Both the position numbers and the translations under genes were made by a program. 23,793 bases of DNA from CBFHWY01 sp965659675 (GTDB taxonomy: Bacteria; Bacteroidota; Bacteroidia; Flavobacteriales_G; Salibacteraceae): NCBI GenBank assembly GCA_965659675.1, contig CBFHWY010000041.1, forward strand, positions 1 to 23,793, read 5' to 3'. Positions 16,911-23,793 of this stretch are shown here, piece after piece. How positions within the stretch are numbered: position 1 is the stretch's first letter; each line of letters begins with the position of its first letter. Under the pieces are notes generated by a model, which saw nothing but the letters and a program-made list of their open reading frames with translations, made no database searches and was not told where the DNA came from.

Positions 16911-19900
16911 ATGTATCGCATTTTACTGATCGCCATTTCCCTCTTGATCATTAACCCAGGCTTTGCCGCTAAAAAGAAAGATAAAGAAGAGAAAAAAGAG
17001 CTCCACAAGTCTTCTACCTACAGCGGTTTGAAGTGGAGAAATGTTGGTCCTGCCCTAACCTCAGGAAGGATAGCGGACATAGCCGTTAATCCTAAAAATC
17101 CCAATCAATATTTTGTTGCTGCGGCCTCTGGAGGAGTTTGGAAAACAGATAACTCTGGAGTAACGTATCGACCAATATTTGACTCCCAGGGTTCATACTC
17201 TATTGGATGTGTGAGCATTGCACCTTCCAACGAACACATCGTTTGGGTGGGCACCGGGGAGAACAATAATCAGCGTTCAGTAGCTTATGGCGACGGAGTT
17301 TATCGCTCGCTTGACGGTGGAAAGAGCTGGAAGAACATGGGCCTAAAGAACTCTGAGCACATTGGGAAGATCCTCATTCACCCCAATGACCCGAATAAGG
17401 TTTATGTGGCTGCCTATGGCCCACTTTGGAGTGCGGGCGGAGAGCGCGGTATTTATTACTCGAATGATGGAGGCGAAACCTGGGAGCAGATCCTTGATGT
17501 GAGTGAGCATACCGGCTTTAATGATATCATCATGGATCCTAGAGATCCACAGGTACTTTATGCTGCAGCACATCAAAGACGCCGTCATGTTTGGACCTAT
17601 ATTTCTGGTGGTCCAGAATCCGCTATCTATAAATCCATAGATGGTGGAAAGAACTGGAACAAACTGGAAAATGGATTACCCAAGGGAGATGTTGGCCGAA
17701 TCGGTCTGGCCATAAGCCCGGTAAACCCCGATCACGTTTATGCAATGATCGAAGCTACGCCAGAAACTCAGGGTTTTTATAGATCAACCGACCGAGGTGC
17801 CAGCTGGAAGAAACTCAACAAGTACAGTACGAGTGGAAACTACTATGTAGAGATCTACCCAGACCCCAATAACATCAATCGCCTGTATTCAATGGATACT
17901 TATTGCCACTATTCAGATGACGAAGGCAAAACCTGGAAAAAACTCAATGAGAAGCACAAGCATGTGGATAATCACTGCATGTGGATCAATCCAAATAACT
18001 CCGATCACTACATCATGGGATGTGATGGCGGAATTTATGTTACCTACGACGATGCTGCCAACTGGCAATTCCATGCAAACCTTCCAGTGACACAGTTCTA
18101 TAAGGTGGCTGTTGATAATGATGTCCCATTCTACAATATCTATGGTGGAACACAGGATAATTTCAGTTTAGGAGGCCCTTCCAGAACAACCAATGCTGCT
18201 GGAATCGTGAATTCCGACTGGTTCATTACAAAAGGAGGAGATGGTTTTGAATCTCAAATTGATCCAGAAGATCCAAATATTGTTTACGCACAATCGCAAT
18301 ATGGATGGCTGGTTCGCTATGATAAACTGAATGGAGAAAAGGTAGACATCAAACCTCATCCAGGAACCAACGAAGCAGCTTACCGATGGAACTGGGATGC
18401 TCCTCTGCTGATCAGTCCGCACAATCCGAAGCGACTCTACTTTGCGGCAAATAAGGTGTTTAGAAGCGAGGACAGAGGCAACAATTGGAAAGTGATCTCT
18501 GATGACCTGAGTAGAGGTTTGGATAGAAACAAACTCCCTGTAATGGGACGAGTTTGGGGTATAGATGCTGTGGCGAAGAACAAATCAACCACGATCTATG
18601 GAAACATCGTCGCACTTGATGAGTCTCCTTTACAGGAAGACCTGCTTTATGCCGGAACCGATGATGGTCTGATCCATGTAACTGAGAATGCCGGAGAGAG
18701 CTGGACCAAACTTGAGTCATTTCCAGGCGTACCCGAAAGGACCTATGTCAATGCCTTGAGTGCTTCCAAACACAATAAAGCCATGGTTTATGCCGCTTTT
18801 AACAATCATAAGAATGGAGACTTTAAACCTTACATTCTTAGAAGTGATGACAAGGGAAGATCATGGACCAACATATCAGGGGATCTTCCAGAGAGAGGTT
18901 CTGTTTACGATATTGTTGAAGATCACAAGAATGAAGATCTCCTGTTCGCAGGTACTGAATTCGGACTCTTTTTTAGTTTGGATGGTGGTGAACACTGGAC
19001 TCAACTCAAGAACGGATTGCCTACGGTGGCGATAAGAGATGTAGAGATCCAGGAAAGAGAGAACGACTTGATCCTGGCAAGTTTTGGCCGCGGATTTTAT
19101 GTGCTCGATGATTATAGTTTGCTGAGAAAAGCCAGTGAGGAACTATTGAACAAGGATGCCCATATTTTCCCGATAAAAGATGCGCTCATGTTTGTAGAAA
19201 CGCGTCCATTAGGCTTAGGCGGAAAGTCCTTTCAAGGTGAAGCTTACTATTCGGCCCCCAACCCTCCTGTAGGCGCTTGTTTTAGTTACTACATCAAAGA
19301 AGTTCCAAAAACATTAAAGGAACAGCGTCAGGAAGAAGAAAAGAAGCTCAAAAAAGATGGTGGAGACGTATTTTATCCGAGCAAGGAGCAAATTCGTCAG
19401 GAAGACCTCGAGCAGAAGCCCTATCTCATTTTTGTGATCAAAGACGAAAATGGTGATGAAGTAAGACGGCTAAAAACAAAGGCAGGTAAAGGGATCAAGC
19501 GTATTTATTGGGATTTCAAATACCAGAAGATGAGTCCGATCAAACTGAAAGAAACGAAATCGGATAATCCATTTGCTGGAGATGACGGAGGGCATCTTGC
19601 CCTTCCTGGAACCTACTCTGTGGAGCTGTTTATGGTGAACAATGGTGAAGTAAAGTCACTGGCGGGTCCTGAAAAGTTCGAGGTAGAATTACTTGAAGAA
19701 CGCTCCATTCCGGTAACCGACCGCAAGGCTGTTTTGGCATTTCAAAAAGAAGTGAAAGTGCTGCGCAAGGATGTGGCTACTTTGAACAGTCAAAGAGCAG
19801 AGCTTGAAAAGCGTTTAAAGTTCATTGAGAAAGCTTACGCTACCTCAGCTGGAACTGATCTTACTAAGCTCTCTGAAATAGAGCAGATAAGACTACAAAT

Positions 19901-20171
19901 GGCCAAACTAAAGATCTTAATGAATGGCGATGCAAGCCTTTCTAAAAAGGAATTTGAGACATCACCTTCATTAAACAATCGCATTGGCCTGGTGGTATGG
20001 GGACTTTGGTCGCAAACCGGTGCTCCCACAGGTACACAGAAAAAGAACTTTGTTTTAGCGCAGGAGATGTATAAAACGGCCCTAAGCCAGAAGCAGCAGC
20101 TCGAATCAAGCATAGAGGATTTGGAGGCTGAGATGGATAAAGTTGGGGTACCTTATACTCCTGGAAGGTGA
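16911..20171 (+). CDS. Secreted BNR/Asp-box beta-propeller protein (VPS10/sortilin-like)
   Basis: A 1086-residue secreted protein built on propellers of the sortilin/VPS10 and BNR type. The signal peptide is MYRILLIAISLLIINPGFAA, followed by a Lys/Glu-rich stretch. About ten Asp-boxes (S/T-x-D-x-G-x-T/S-W) are visible, including SLDGGKSW (133-140), SNDGGETW (184-191), SIDGGKNW (242-249), STDRGASW (292-299), SDDEGKTW (335-342), and later SEDRGNNW, SDDKGRSW and SLDGGEHW. These mark propeller blades and are structural, not catalytic. After residue ~740 the blades stop. A beta-rich domain and a predicted coiled coil (around 945-985, VLRKDVATLNSQRAELEKRL) follow. There is no T9SS sorting domain at the C-terminus, so final location may be the periplasm. 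Homologues are common in Bacteroidota and often linked to peptide or surface processes, but no enzymatic role is shown here. It converges on the atoE remnant. Confidence 0.88.
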   Translation: MYRILLIAISLLIINPGFAAKKKDKEEKKELHKSSTYSGLKWRNVGPALTSGRIADIAVNPKNPNQYFVAAASGGVWKTDNSGVTYRPIFDSQGSYSIGCVSIAPSNEHIVWVGTGENNNQRSVAYGDGVYRSLDGGKSWKNMGLKNSEHIGKILIHPNDPNKVYVAAYGPLWSAGGERGIYYSNDGGETWEQILDVSEHTGFNDIIMDPRDPQVLYAAAHQRRRHVWTYISGGPESAIYKSIDGGKNWNKLENGLPKGDVGRIGLAISPVNPDHVYAMIEATPETQGFYRSTDRGASWKKLNKYSTSGNYYVEIYPDPNNINRLYSMDTYCHYSDDEGKTWKKLNEKHKHVDNHCMWINPNNSDHYIMGCDGGIYVTYDDAANWQFHANLPVTQFYKVAVDNDVPFYNIYGGTQDNFSLGGPSRTTNAAGIVNSDWFITKGGDGFESQIDPEDPNIVYAQSQYGWLVRYDKLNGEKVDIKPHPGTNEAAYRWNWDAPLLISPHNPKRLYFAANKVFRSEDRGNNWKVISDDLSRGLDRNKLPVMGRVWGIDAVAKNKSTTIYGNIVALDESPLQEDLLYAGTDDGLIHVTENAGESWTKLESFPGVPERTYVNALSASKHNKAMVYAAFNNHKNGDFKPYILRSDDKGRSWTNISGDLPERGSVYDIVEDHKNEDLLFAGTEFGLFFSLDGGEHWTQLKNGLPTVAIRDVEIQERENDLILASFGRGFYVLDDYSLLRKASEELLNKDAHIFPIKDALMFVETRPLGLGGKSFQGEAYYSAPNPPVGACFSYYIKEVPKTLKEQRQEEEKKLKKDGGDVFYPSKEQIRQEDLEQKPYLIFVIKDENGDEVRRLKTKAGKGIKRIYWDFKYQKMSPIKLKETKSDNPFAGDDGGHLALPGTYSVELFMVNNGEVKSLAGPEKFEVELLEERSIPVTDRKAVLAFQKEVKVLRKDVATLNSQRAELEKRLKFIEKAYATSAGTDLTKLSEIEQIRLQMAKLKILMNGDASLSKKEFETSPSLNNRIGLVVWGLWSQTGAPTGTQKKNFVLAQEMYKTALSQKQQLESSIEDLEAEMDKVGVPYTPGR

Positions 20172-20175
20172 TTCA

Positions 20176-20316
20176 TTAAAACAAGGTTAGAGAGAGTAAG
20201 AACACCCCTGAACCCAATAAAAACAAGATCAAAGTATAGGGCAGGATCTCTCGTGCTTTAAGTCCGGTGATTGCCAAAAGTGGCAAAGCCCAAAAGGCTT
20301 GGAGCATGTTGGTGGG
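20176..20316 (-). pseudogene. 3' remnant of a short-chain fatty acid transporter gene (atoE-like)
   Basis: On the minus strand an open stretch of 46 codons ends in TAA (20178-20176). It encodes TNMLQAFWALPLLAITGLKA followed by REILPYTLILFLLGSGVFLL and a short hydrophobic end. This matches the C-terminal end of AtoE-family (SCFA_trans) permeases as I know them (T-N-M/L-x-Q-x-F-W-A-L-P). Directly upstream, at 20319-20317, is an in-frame TAG, and no similarity to the family is visible beyond it, so the rest of the gene is missing. The right edge of the window carries another copy of the same C-terminus: 24 of 28 residues are identical although 25 of 28 codons differ. It is therefore a decayed old paralogue, not a fresh duplication. 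Its stop is 4 bases from the end of the BNR gene. Confidence 0.75.
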
Positions 20317-20361
20317 CTATTAAGTTGGGCTCTCATTACCAGTTAACTATCTGATTTTTAT

Positions 20362-20369
20362 TATATTTG
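20362..20369 (+). promoter_or_regulatory. -7 box upstream of the repeat-bearing gene
   Basis: TATATTTG, identical to the -7 box of the BNR gene promoter, lies 17 bases before the ATG at 20387. Transcription would start near 20375. No TTG/TTTG is present at the usual spacing upstream, so the -33 half is missing or diverged. Its position supports 20387 as the intended translation start. Confidence 0.55.
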
Positions 20370-20386
20370 AGGAAATCTTAATTCTT

Positions 20387-20443
20387 ATGAACTCCTCAAG
20401 AACTCCTCAAGAACTCCTCAAGAACTCCTCAAAAAGTCCTTAA
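20387..20443 (+). CDS. 18-codon frame from the probable true ATG, ends after the repeat
   Basis: The ATG at 20387 sits 17 bases after a -7 box and reads MNSSRTPQELLKNSSKSP before TAA at 20441-20443. It is not expected to be functional by itself. It appears to be the out-of-frame start of the secreted-protein gene that follows. With two or five repeat copies it would read on into KVLKLLLFTFLFLIANLS, a normal signal peptide. I list it as the probable OFF-state product. Confidence 0.4.
   Translation: MNSSRTPQELLKNSSKSP
20389..20432 (+). repeat. Tandem repeat, 4 perfect copies of an 11-bp unit
   Basis: Four uninterrupted copies of GAACTCCTCAA (20389-20399, 20400-20410, 20411-20421, 20422-20432), followed by a degenerate AAAGTCC. 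The first unit begins within the ATG at 20387. Because 11 is not a multiple of 3, each copy gained or lost shifts the reading frame. Three copies encode the 11-residue period NSSRTPQELLK. A perfect short array at the very 5' end of a coding frame is typical of a slipped-strand switch. Confidence 0.95.
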
Positions 20444-20462
20444 ACTTCTACTGTTTACTTTT

Positions 20463-22106
20463 TTGTTTTTAATAGCTAATCTTTCGTTGTTATCGCTTAA
20501 GTTAATTGCTCAAAATACCCTCTACTCCAATAATTTCGATAATCACCATGGAAGTATGGTGCGAGACATTGATGATACCTTGTTCATTGCTACGACAGCT
20601 TATGATCAAGTAAATAACTCATCATTTATAGAAATTTTAAAATTAGACCCCAATGATGTGCTTGTTGCCAAACTAGATATTGAACCTTCTGTCGGGCAGA
20701 ATATTCAGGTATTTCATATTAATAATGGACACGATGGAAACCTCTGCATCACAGGCCTTGTTGAAGAAGCTGGAAGGAATCATATTTATGCCGCTATTTT
20801 AAGTTCATCCCTTACTATTCTTCATGAAAAATACTACGAATACCCTAATTCTGGGCAACACGCTAAACTACACTCACAAGGACATTTTATTATGCCTAAT
20901 TCTGGTGGCGGGTATATGATAGGTGGTATGGCAACCGATGGCTACAACTTTAACCAAAGTGAAATGCTCGACTCAAAAGTCGGTATCGTGATGAGTGTTG
21001 GTTACAATTTGAATTTTGGTGTGGCAAGTTTGTTGGATTCTAGATTTGACTGCTCACACACATTACCGCTTGGATCTTCATATCTGCATCCTATGACAAA
21101 AACATACTGCGATAATAATCCTGATCCAACAGATGATTATGATTTGGTGGATCAAATCATAGAATACGAACCCATGAAGTTTTTGGTCACTGGTTCAGTT
21201 AATGTGCCACATGTTAATTCTTCAAACAGCAAAGATTTTGATCAAGGGGTTTTATTCTATGGTCTAAATGTGGGTTGTGGTACTGGCCCACCTTATGCTT
21301 TATGTATGGGCTTTGAGTTTAATATGAGCTTCACTTCAGGCCTTGGCGCTTCTTTCAATGAAGATGAAAATGCTGTGGAAACCATTTATTATCCAAACAC
21401 AGATGAAGCTGTAATTTTGGTAAACTCTGGGCAAAGACATGGTTTAGTCCTAAAAAATTGGAATAATATTAGCTCAGCCCCTACATTTACATCAGGGCTT
21501 GAAATCCAAACTTTCATTAGTCCATTCGAGTGGGCAGTTGCAAGCTCCATGAAAGAGGCGATTAATACTCCAACCCCAGATGGGGTTGTTATTGGTGGTC
21601 AATTTAGAAAAACGAGCTATACATTTCCGACAGACACCCCAGGGACTTACAATCACTCTTTTCCATTCATTTTTCATGTGGACCGTAAAGATTCCAATAA
21701 AACCCAATTTTTAAAGACATATCCACTTCGCAGTCATGATTTTGAAGCTCATTTTCCAAATAACATGAATCATCTATTGGCGAGGGGGATTGAAAATGTG
21801 CCTTTTACTTTTACTCCTCCTTCTTTGCTCACTAAGGATTTTGGTTCGATTAACCGGAAAACCGAGTTGTTGATGTACAAAATTGAGCCTTCCAAAAATT
21901 TATCACAACTTGGAAAATTCTCAGTAAATTATTCGGGAGCAACTGAATGCATGCAACATATTGATATTAACCCAGGAATATCTAGCATTAATCAATTCTA
22001 TTACACCACTTTAATTGATCAAGAGCTGGTATGGTTCACACAGCATCCAATACAATCTCCGACAGAATCTCGGGATCTAATTGAAGAACCCTGCATCGCA
22101 GAATAA
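20463..22106 (+). CDS. Secreted protein of unknown function, putatively phase-variable
   Basis: I do not recognise this protein (547 residues from TTG 20463). Its frame is open without a stop from 20391, but there is no ATG, GTG or TTG before 20463. The hydrophobic signal region actually begins upstream of that TTG: codons from 20433 read KVLKLLLFTFLFLIANLSLL and then SLKLIAQ, with cleavage expected after AQ. Starting at TTG would lose the basic n-region. The likely true start, ATG 20387, is out of frame by one base because of the 11-bp repeat. The mature part is beta-rich with propeller-like phrases (GGGYMIGGMATDG, DEAVILVNSG, GVVIGGQF) and several Cys. It ends at PCIAE without a T9SS sorting domain. 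Base composition is visibly more AT-rich than upstream genes. The next gene follows 12 bases later. Confidence 0.7.
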   Translation: MFLIANLSLLSLKLIAQNTLYSNNFDNHHGSMVRDIDDTLFIATTAYDQVNNSSFIEILKLDPNDVLVAKLDIEPSVGQNIQVFHINNGHDGNLCITGLVEEAGRNHIYAAILSSSLTILHEKYYEYPNSGQHAKLHSQGHFIMPNSGGGYMIGGMATDGYNFNQSEMLDSKVGIVMSVGYNLNFGVASLLDSRFDCSHTLPLGSSYLHPMTKTYCDNNPDPTDDYDLVDQIIEYEPMKFLVTGSVNVPHVNSSNSKDFDQGVLFYGLNVGCGTGPPYALCMGFEFNMSFTSGLGASFNEDENAVETIYYPNTDEAVILVNSGQRHGLVLKNWNNISSAPTFTSGLEIQTFISPFEWAVASSMKEAINTPTPDGVVIGGQFRKTSYTFPTDTPGTYNHSFPFIFHVDRKDSNKTQFLKTYPLRSHDFEAHFPNNMNHLLARGIENVPFTFTPPSLLTKDFGSINRKTELLMYKIEPSKNLSQLGKFSVNYSGATECMQHIDINPGISSINQFYYTTLIDQELVWFTQHPIQSPTESRDLIEEPCIAE

Positions 22107-22118
22107 GAATCATTTGTA

Positions 22119-23699
22119 ATGAAATACTTTATCCCAATACTATTTTCTGTAATCTTCTGCTGTCATGGACAAAGCCAAAGTTGGCGTATTGTTTCGCAGA
22201 ACAATCAAAACTCAGCAAATATTGAGCTAGAAAATGTTTGGATGAGCCCAAGTGGAAATAGACTTTTAGTTTCTGTTTTTTCGGATAGCGAGATTACAAT
22301 AGCTGGTCAACTTCATCAAAAGTCAAACAATTATTTACGACTCCTTTGCGAAGGAGATACATCACTATTTTTAAATGCTATTACTAAAACTAGCCCTTAC
22401 AGAAAAAGAGACCTCTCTGATTATGAACATGCTATATATCTATCAGACACTATTGGGTACTTACAGTTTGTAGTTGATTCTGGCAATGATTTCTTTGGAT
22501 ATCGCCCCACTCTGATTGATCTTACCCGTTCGGTGGTTTCATTTGACAAAAAAAATTTAATAAGTTTAATCTCAGATGTAACCCTAGTTGAAACTTTCTA
22601 CCATTCCAGCAAACTATACTCGAATTATTGGTTCAATCAGGATACAGCTTTCGGTAATACCCCAATTAATCTACAGGGCGCTAAGAATGGTCGATTTTAT
22701 TTATTGGCTTATGACAAAGAGCTTAATCCAATCAATGCTTTTCCAACTAGCTTTTTAGGGGCGGATAGCTCTAACGTTGGAATTCTATATGGAAGTCGAA
22801 GAATTCGAGATAATTTTATTCTTAGAGGTACAACATCAAAAAATAATGGTCGAGTTTTTGACAAAAGCATTGATGACGCGAGTGTATTAGCAATCACCGA
22901 TTCTTTGTTGAACAAAAAAGATGTCTTCATCGCAAGTAAATACGTCACCTTTCCGTATATGAATTATGATGGAGATAACCTCTACTTCACTTGTGATGCG
23001 CGCCCTCGGCAAGCATTTGTGGTGAATACTGCTGTTCCTAACTACAGTTTTGGTAAAATTGATAGTTCGGGAGTTTTAGAATGGGTTTATGCTTTACCTC
23101 CTAATGCCTCTGTTGTGCAGGATACTGCCTTTCGCACTTATGTTTTTGGTCATTTACGCAATGATGAGAACTATTTTGGTAATTCAATCAATAGTTTGGA
23201 TCTGTATATGGCTGTGATAGACCCAGATGGAAGTATCCTTCACTTTGAAACTGATTCTAACTGGTTTTGGCCAAATACTTATTTCTATAAGCTTATGTAC
23301 TCCCCCGTTACTGGAGTGAATCTCTTTATGTCGCACGGAGAGCCAGTGAAATTAGGAGACCTTGTTGTTCCAAATGATTCGGGCAAGCAGAACATGTTCC
23401 TGGCGAGATTTAAGTATATCGAACCGAAAGACACTTCTTCTGTGGCAATAGATGAAGAACTTCAAATTTTTGACTTTCAACTTTTTCCCAATCCTGTCAA
23501 TGAATCCATCTATATTAAAAGTTCTGAGGAGATCAAACTCATGCGCGTGTTGAATGTGCATGGGCAGGAATTGTCAAGGCAAGAAAAGCTCCAGGTTAAA
23601 GAAACGCATATTGATGTCAGCGATTTAAGTCCCGGGGTATACTTCCTGCAACTTCATTCTAAGTACGGGATCAGATCCAAACAGTTTGTGAAAGAGTAG
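22119..23699 (+). CDS. Secreted protein with T9SS type A sorting domain
   Basis: A 526-residue secreted protein of unknown function. The signal peptide is MKYFIPILFSVIFCCHGQSQS. It is not a convincing lipoprotein, because the residues before the Cys pair (SVIF) do not form a lipobox. The central ~430 residues are beta-rich without a domain I can name. The last ~75 residues are a standard type A sorting domain: FQLFPNPVNESIYI, MRVLNVHGQELSRQ, DLSPGVYFLQL and a basic end KQFVKE. It should therefore cross the outer membrane by the T9SS and be anchored or released. The ATG lies 12 bases after the preceding secreted-protein gene, so it is probably transcribed with it and could share its switching through polarity (inference). 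It is AT-rich like its partner. It converges on an atoE-like gene 7 bases away. Confidence 0.87.
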   Translation: MKYFIPILFSVIFCCHGQSQSWRIVSQNNQNSANIELENVWMSPSGNRLLVSVFSDSEITIAGQLHQKSNNYLRLLCEGDTSLFLNAITKTSPYRKRDLSDYEHAIYLSDTIGYLQFVVDSGNDFFGYRPTLIDLTRSVVSFDKKNLISLISDVTLVETFYHSSKLYSNYWFNQDTAFGNTPINLQGAKNGRFYLLAYDKELNPINAFPTSFLGADSSNVGILYGSRRIRDNFILRGTTSKNNGRVFDKSIDDASVLAITDSLLNKKDVFIASKYVTFPYMNYDGDNLYFTCDARPRQAFVVNTAVPNYSFGKIDSSGVLEWVYALPPNASVVQDTAFRTYVFGHLRNDENYFGNSINSLDLYMAVIDPDGSILHFETDSNWFWPNTYFYKLMYSPVTGVNLFMSHGEPVKLGDLVVPNDSGKQNMFLARFKYIEPKDTSSVAIDEELQIFDFQLFPNPVNESIYIKSSEEIKLMRVLNVHGQELSRQEKLQVKETHIDVSDLSPGVYFLQLHSKYGIRSKQFVKE

Positions 23700-23706
23700 C
23701 TTACAT

Positions 23707-23793
23707 TCAGAACATCATCAAGCTCAACAAAAAGATCGCAGAGCCGAGCAAAAACAATATGAGGGTGTAAGGCAATATCTCCCTCGCCTTGAG
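23707..23793 (-). CDS. atoE: Short-chain fatty acid transporter (atoE-like), C-terminal end only
   Basis: Minus-strand frame entering from the right edge and ending in TGA (23709-23707). The 28 visible codons read LKAREILPYTLILFLLGSAI then FLLSLMMF. They are nearly the same as the C-terminus of the remnant at 20176-20316, which in addition carries the recognisable TNMLQAFWALP segment of AtoE-family permeases. These inner-membrane proteins take up short-chain fatty acids such as butyrate or acetoacetate. Only the last membrane segment is visible, so whether the gene is intact cannot be judged. The family call leans on the remnant. Confidence 0.65.
   Translation of the reverse strand, partial: LKAREILPYTLILFLLGSAIFLLSLMMF

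Noticed and set aside
20271..20300. Two adjacent hairpins (TTGCCA-AAAG-TGGCAA and AAGCC-CAAAA-GGCTT) in the atoE remnant
   Set aside because: They lie within former coding sequence for a conserved FWALPLL segment and no T-run follows, so they are probably by-products of codon choice and not a terminator.
20389..20432. Tandem repeat considered as a CRISPR or integron-like array
   Set aside because: The units are 11 bp, directly adjacent and have no spacers; there are no cas or integrase genes nearby.
22119..22185. Lipoprotein signal with Cys at the FCC pair
   Set aside because: The residues before the Cys do not form a lipobox, and the protein already has a T9SS sorting domain, so ordinary signal peptidase I cleavage is more likely.

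Overview
The window looks like a chromosomal segment from a member of the Bacteroidota, probably a free-living Flavobacteriales-like lineage. The evidence is: a TonB-dependent receptor with an N-terminal carboxypeptidase-regulatory-like domain; type IX secretion (T9SS) C-terminal sorting domains; a PorV/PorQ-type outer-membrane barrel; weak or absent Shine-Dalgarno sequences; and several promoters of the Bacteroidota TTTG / TAnnTTTG type. The species cannot be named from sequence alone.

Layout. (1) 1-9064: an outer-membrane operon of a TonB-dependent receptor (5' end outside the window), a 1432-residue secreted protein with a T9SS-type sorting domain, and a PorV/PorQ-family barrel, closed by a strong intrinsic terminator at 9093-9116. 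(2) 9136-10004: greA and a HIT-family nucleotide hydrolase, converging on ruvC (minus strand); the two stop codons share one CTAG palindrome. (3) 10570-12638: a lipid-flippase-like membrane protein (LPG synthase TM family) coupled by an ATGA overlap to a family 2 glycosyltransferase. (4) 12747-16840: a tight three-gene unit encoding a large unrecognised polytopic membrane protein, a single-pass SPOR-domain peptidoglycan-binding protein and a DCC-family thiol oxidoreductase. (5) 16911-20171: a secreted Asp-box/BNR propeller protein with its own clear promoter. (6) 20172-23793: an AT-richer accessory region with two secreted proteins, bounded on both sides by 3' ends of short-chain fatty acid transporter (atoE-like) genes on the minus strand. 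The left copy is a remnant of about 46 codons; the right copy runs out of the window.

The most interesting signal is at 20387-20463. A promoter -7 box (TATATTTG) and an ATG are followed by four perfect tandem copies of the 11-bp unit GAACTCCTCAA. In the present copy number this ATG runs into a stop after 18 codons. The downstream secreted-protein frame stays open through the repeat without a start codon and encodes a good signal peptide. Two or five copies would join the ATG to that signal peptide and the whole downstream gene, so the structure looks like a copy-number (phase-variable) translational switch, apparently OFF here.

Non-ATG starts are common in this window (TTG at 10570 and 12747, GTG for ruvC and the DCC protein), so start assignments there are less certain. 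No rRNA, tRNA, CRISPR array or insertion sequence was seen.
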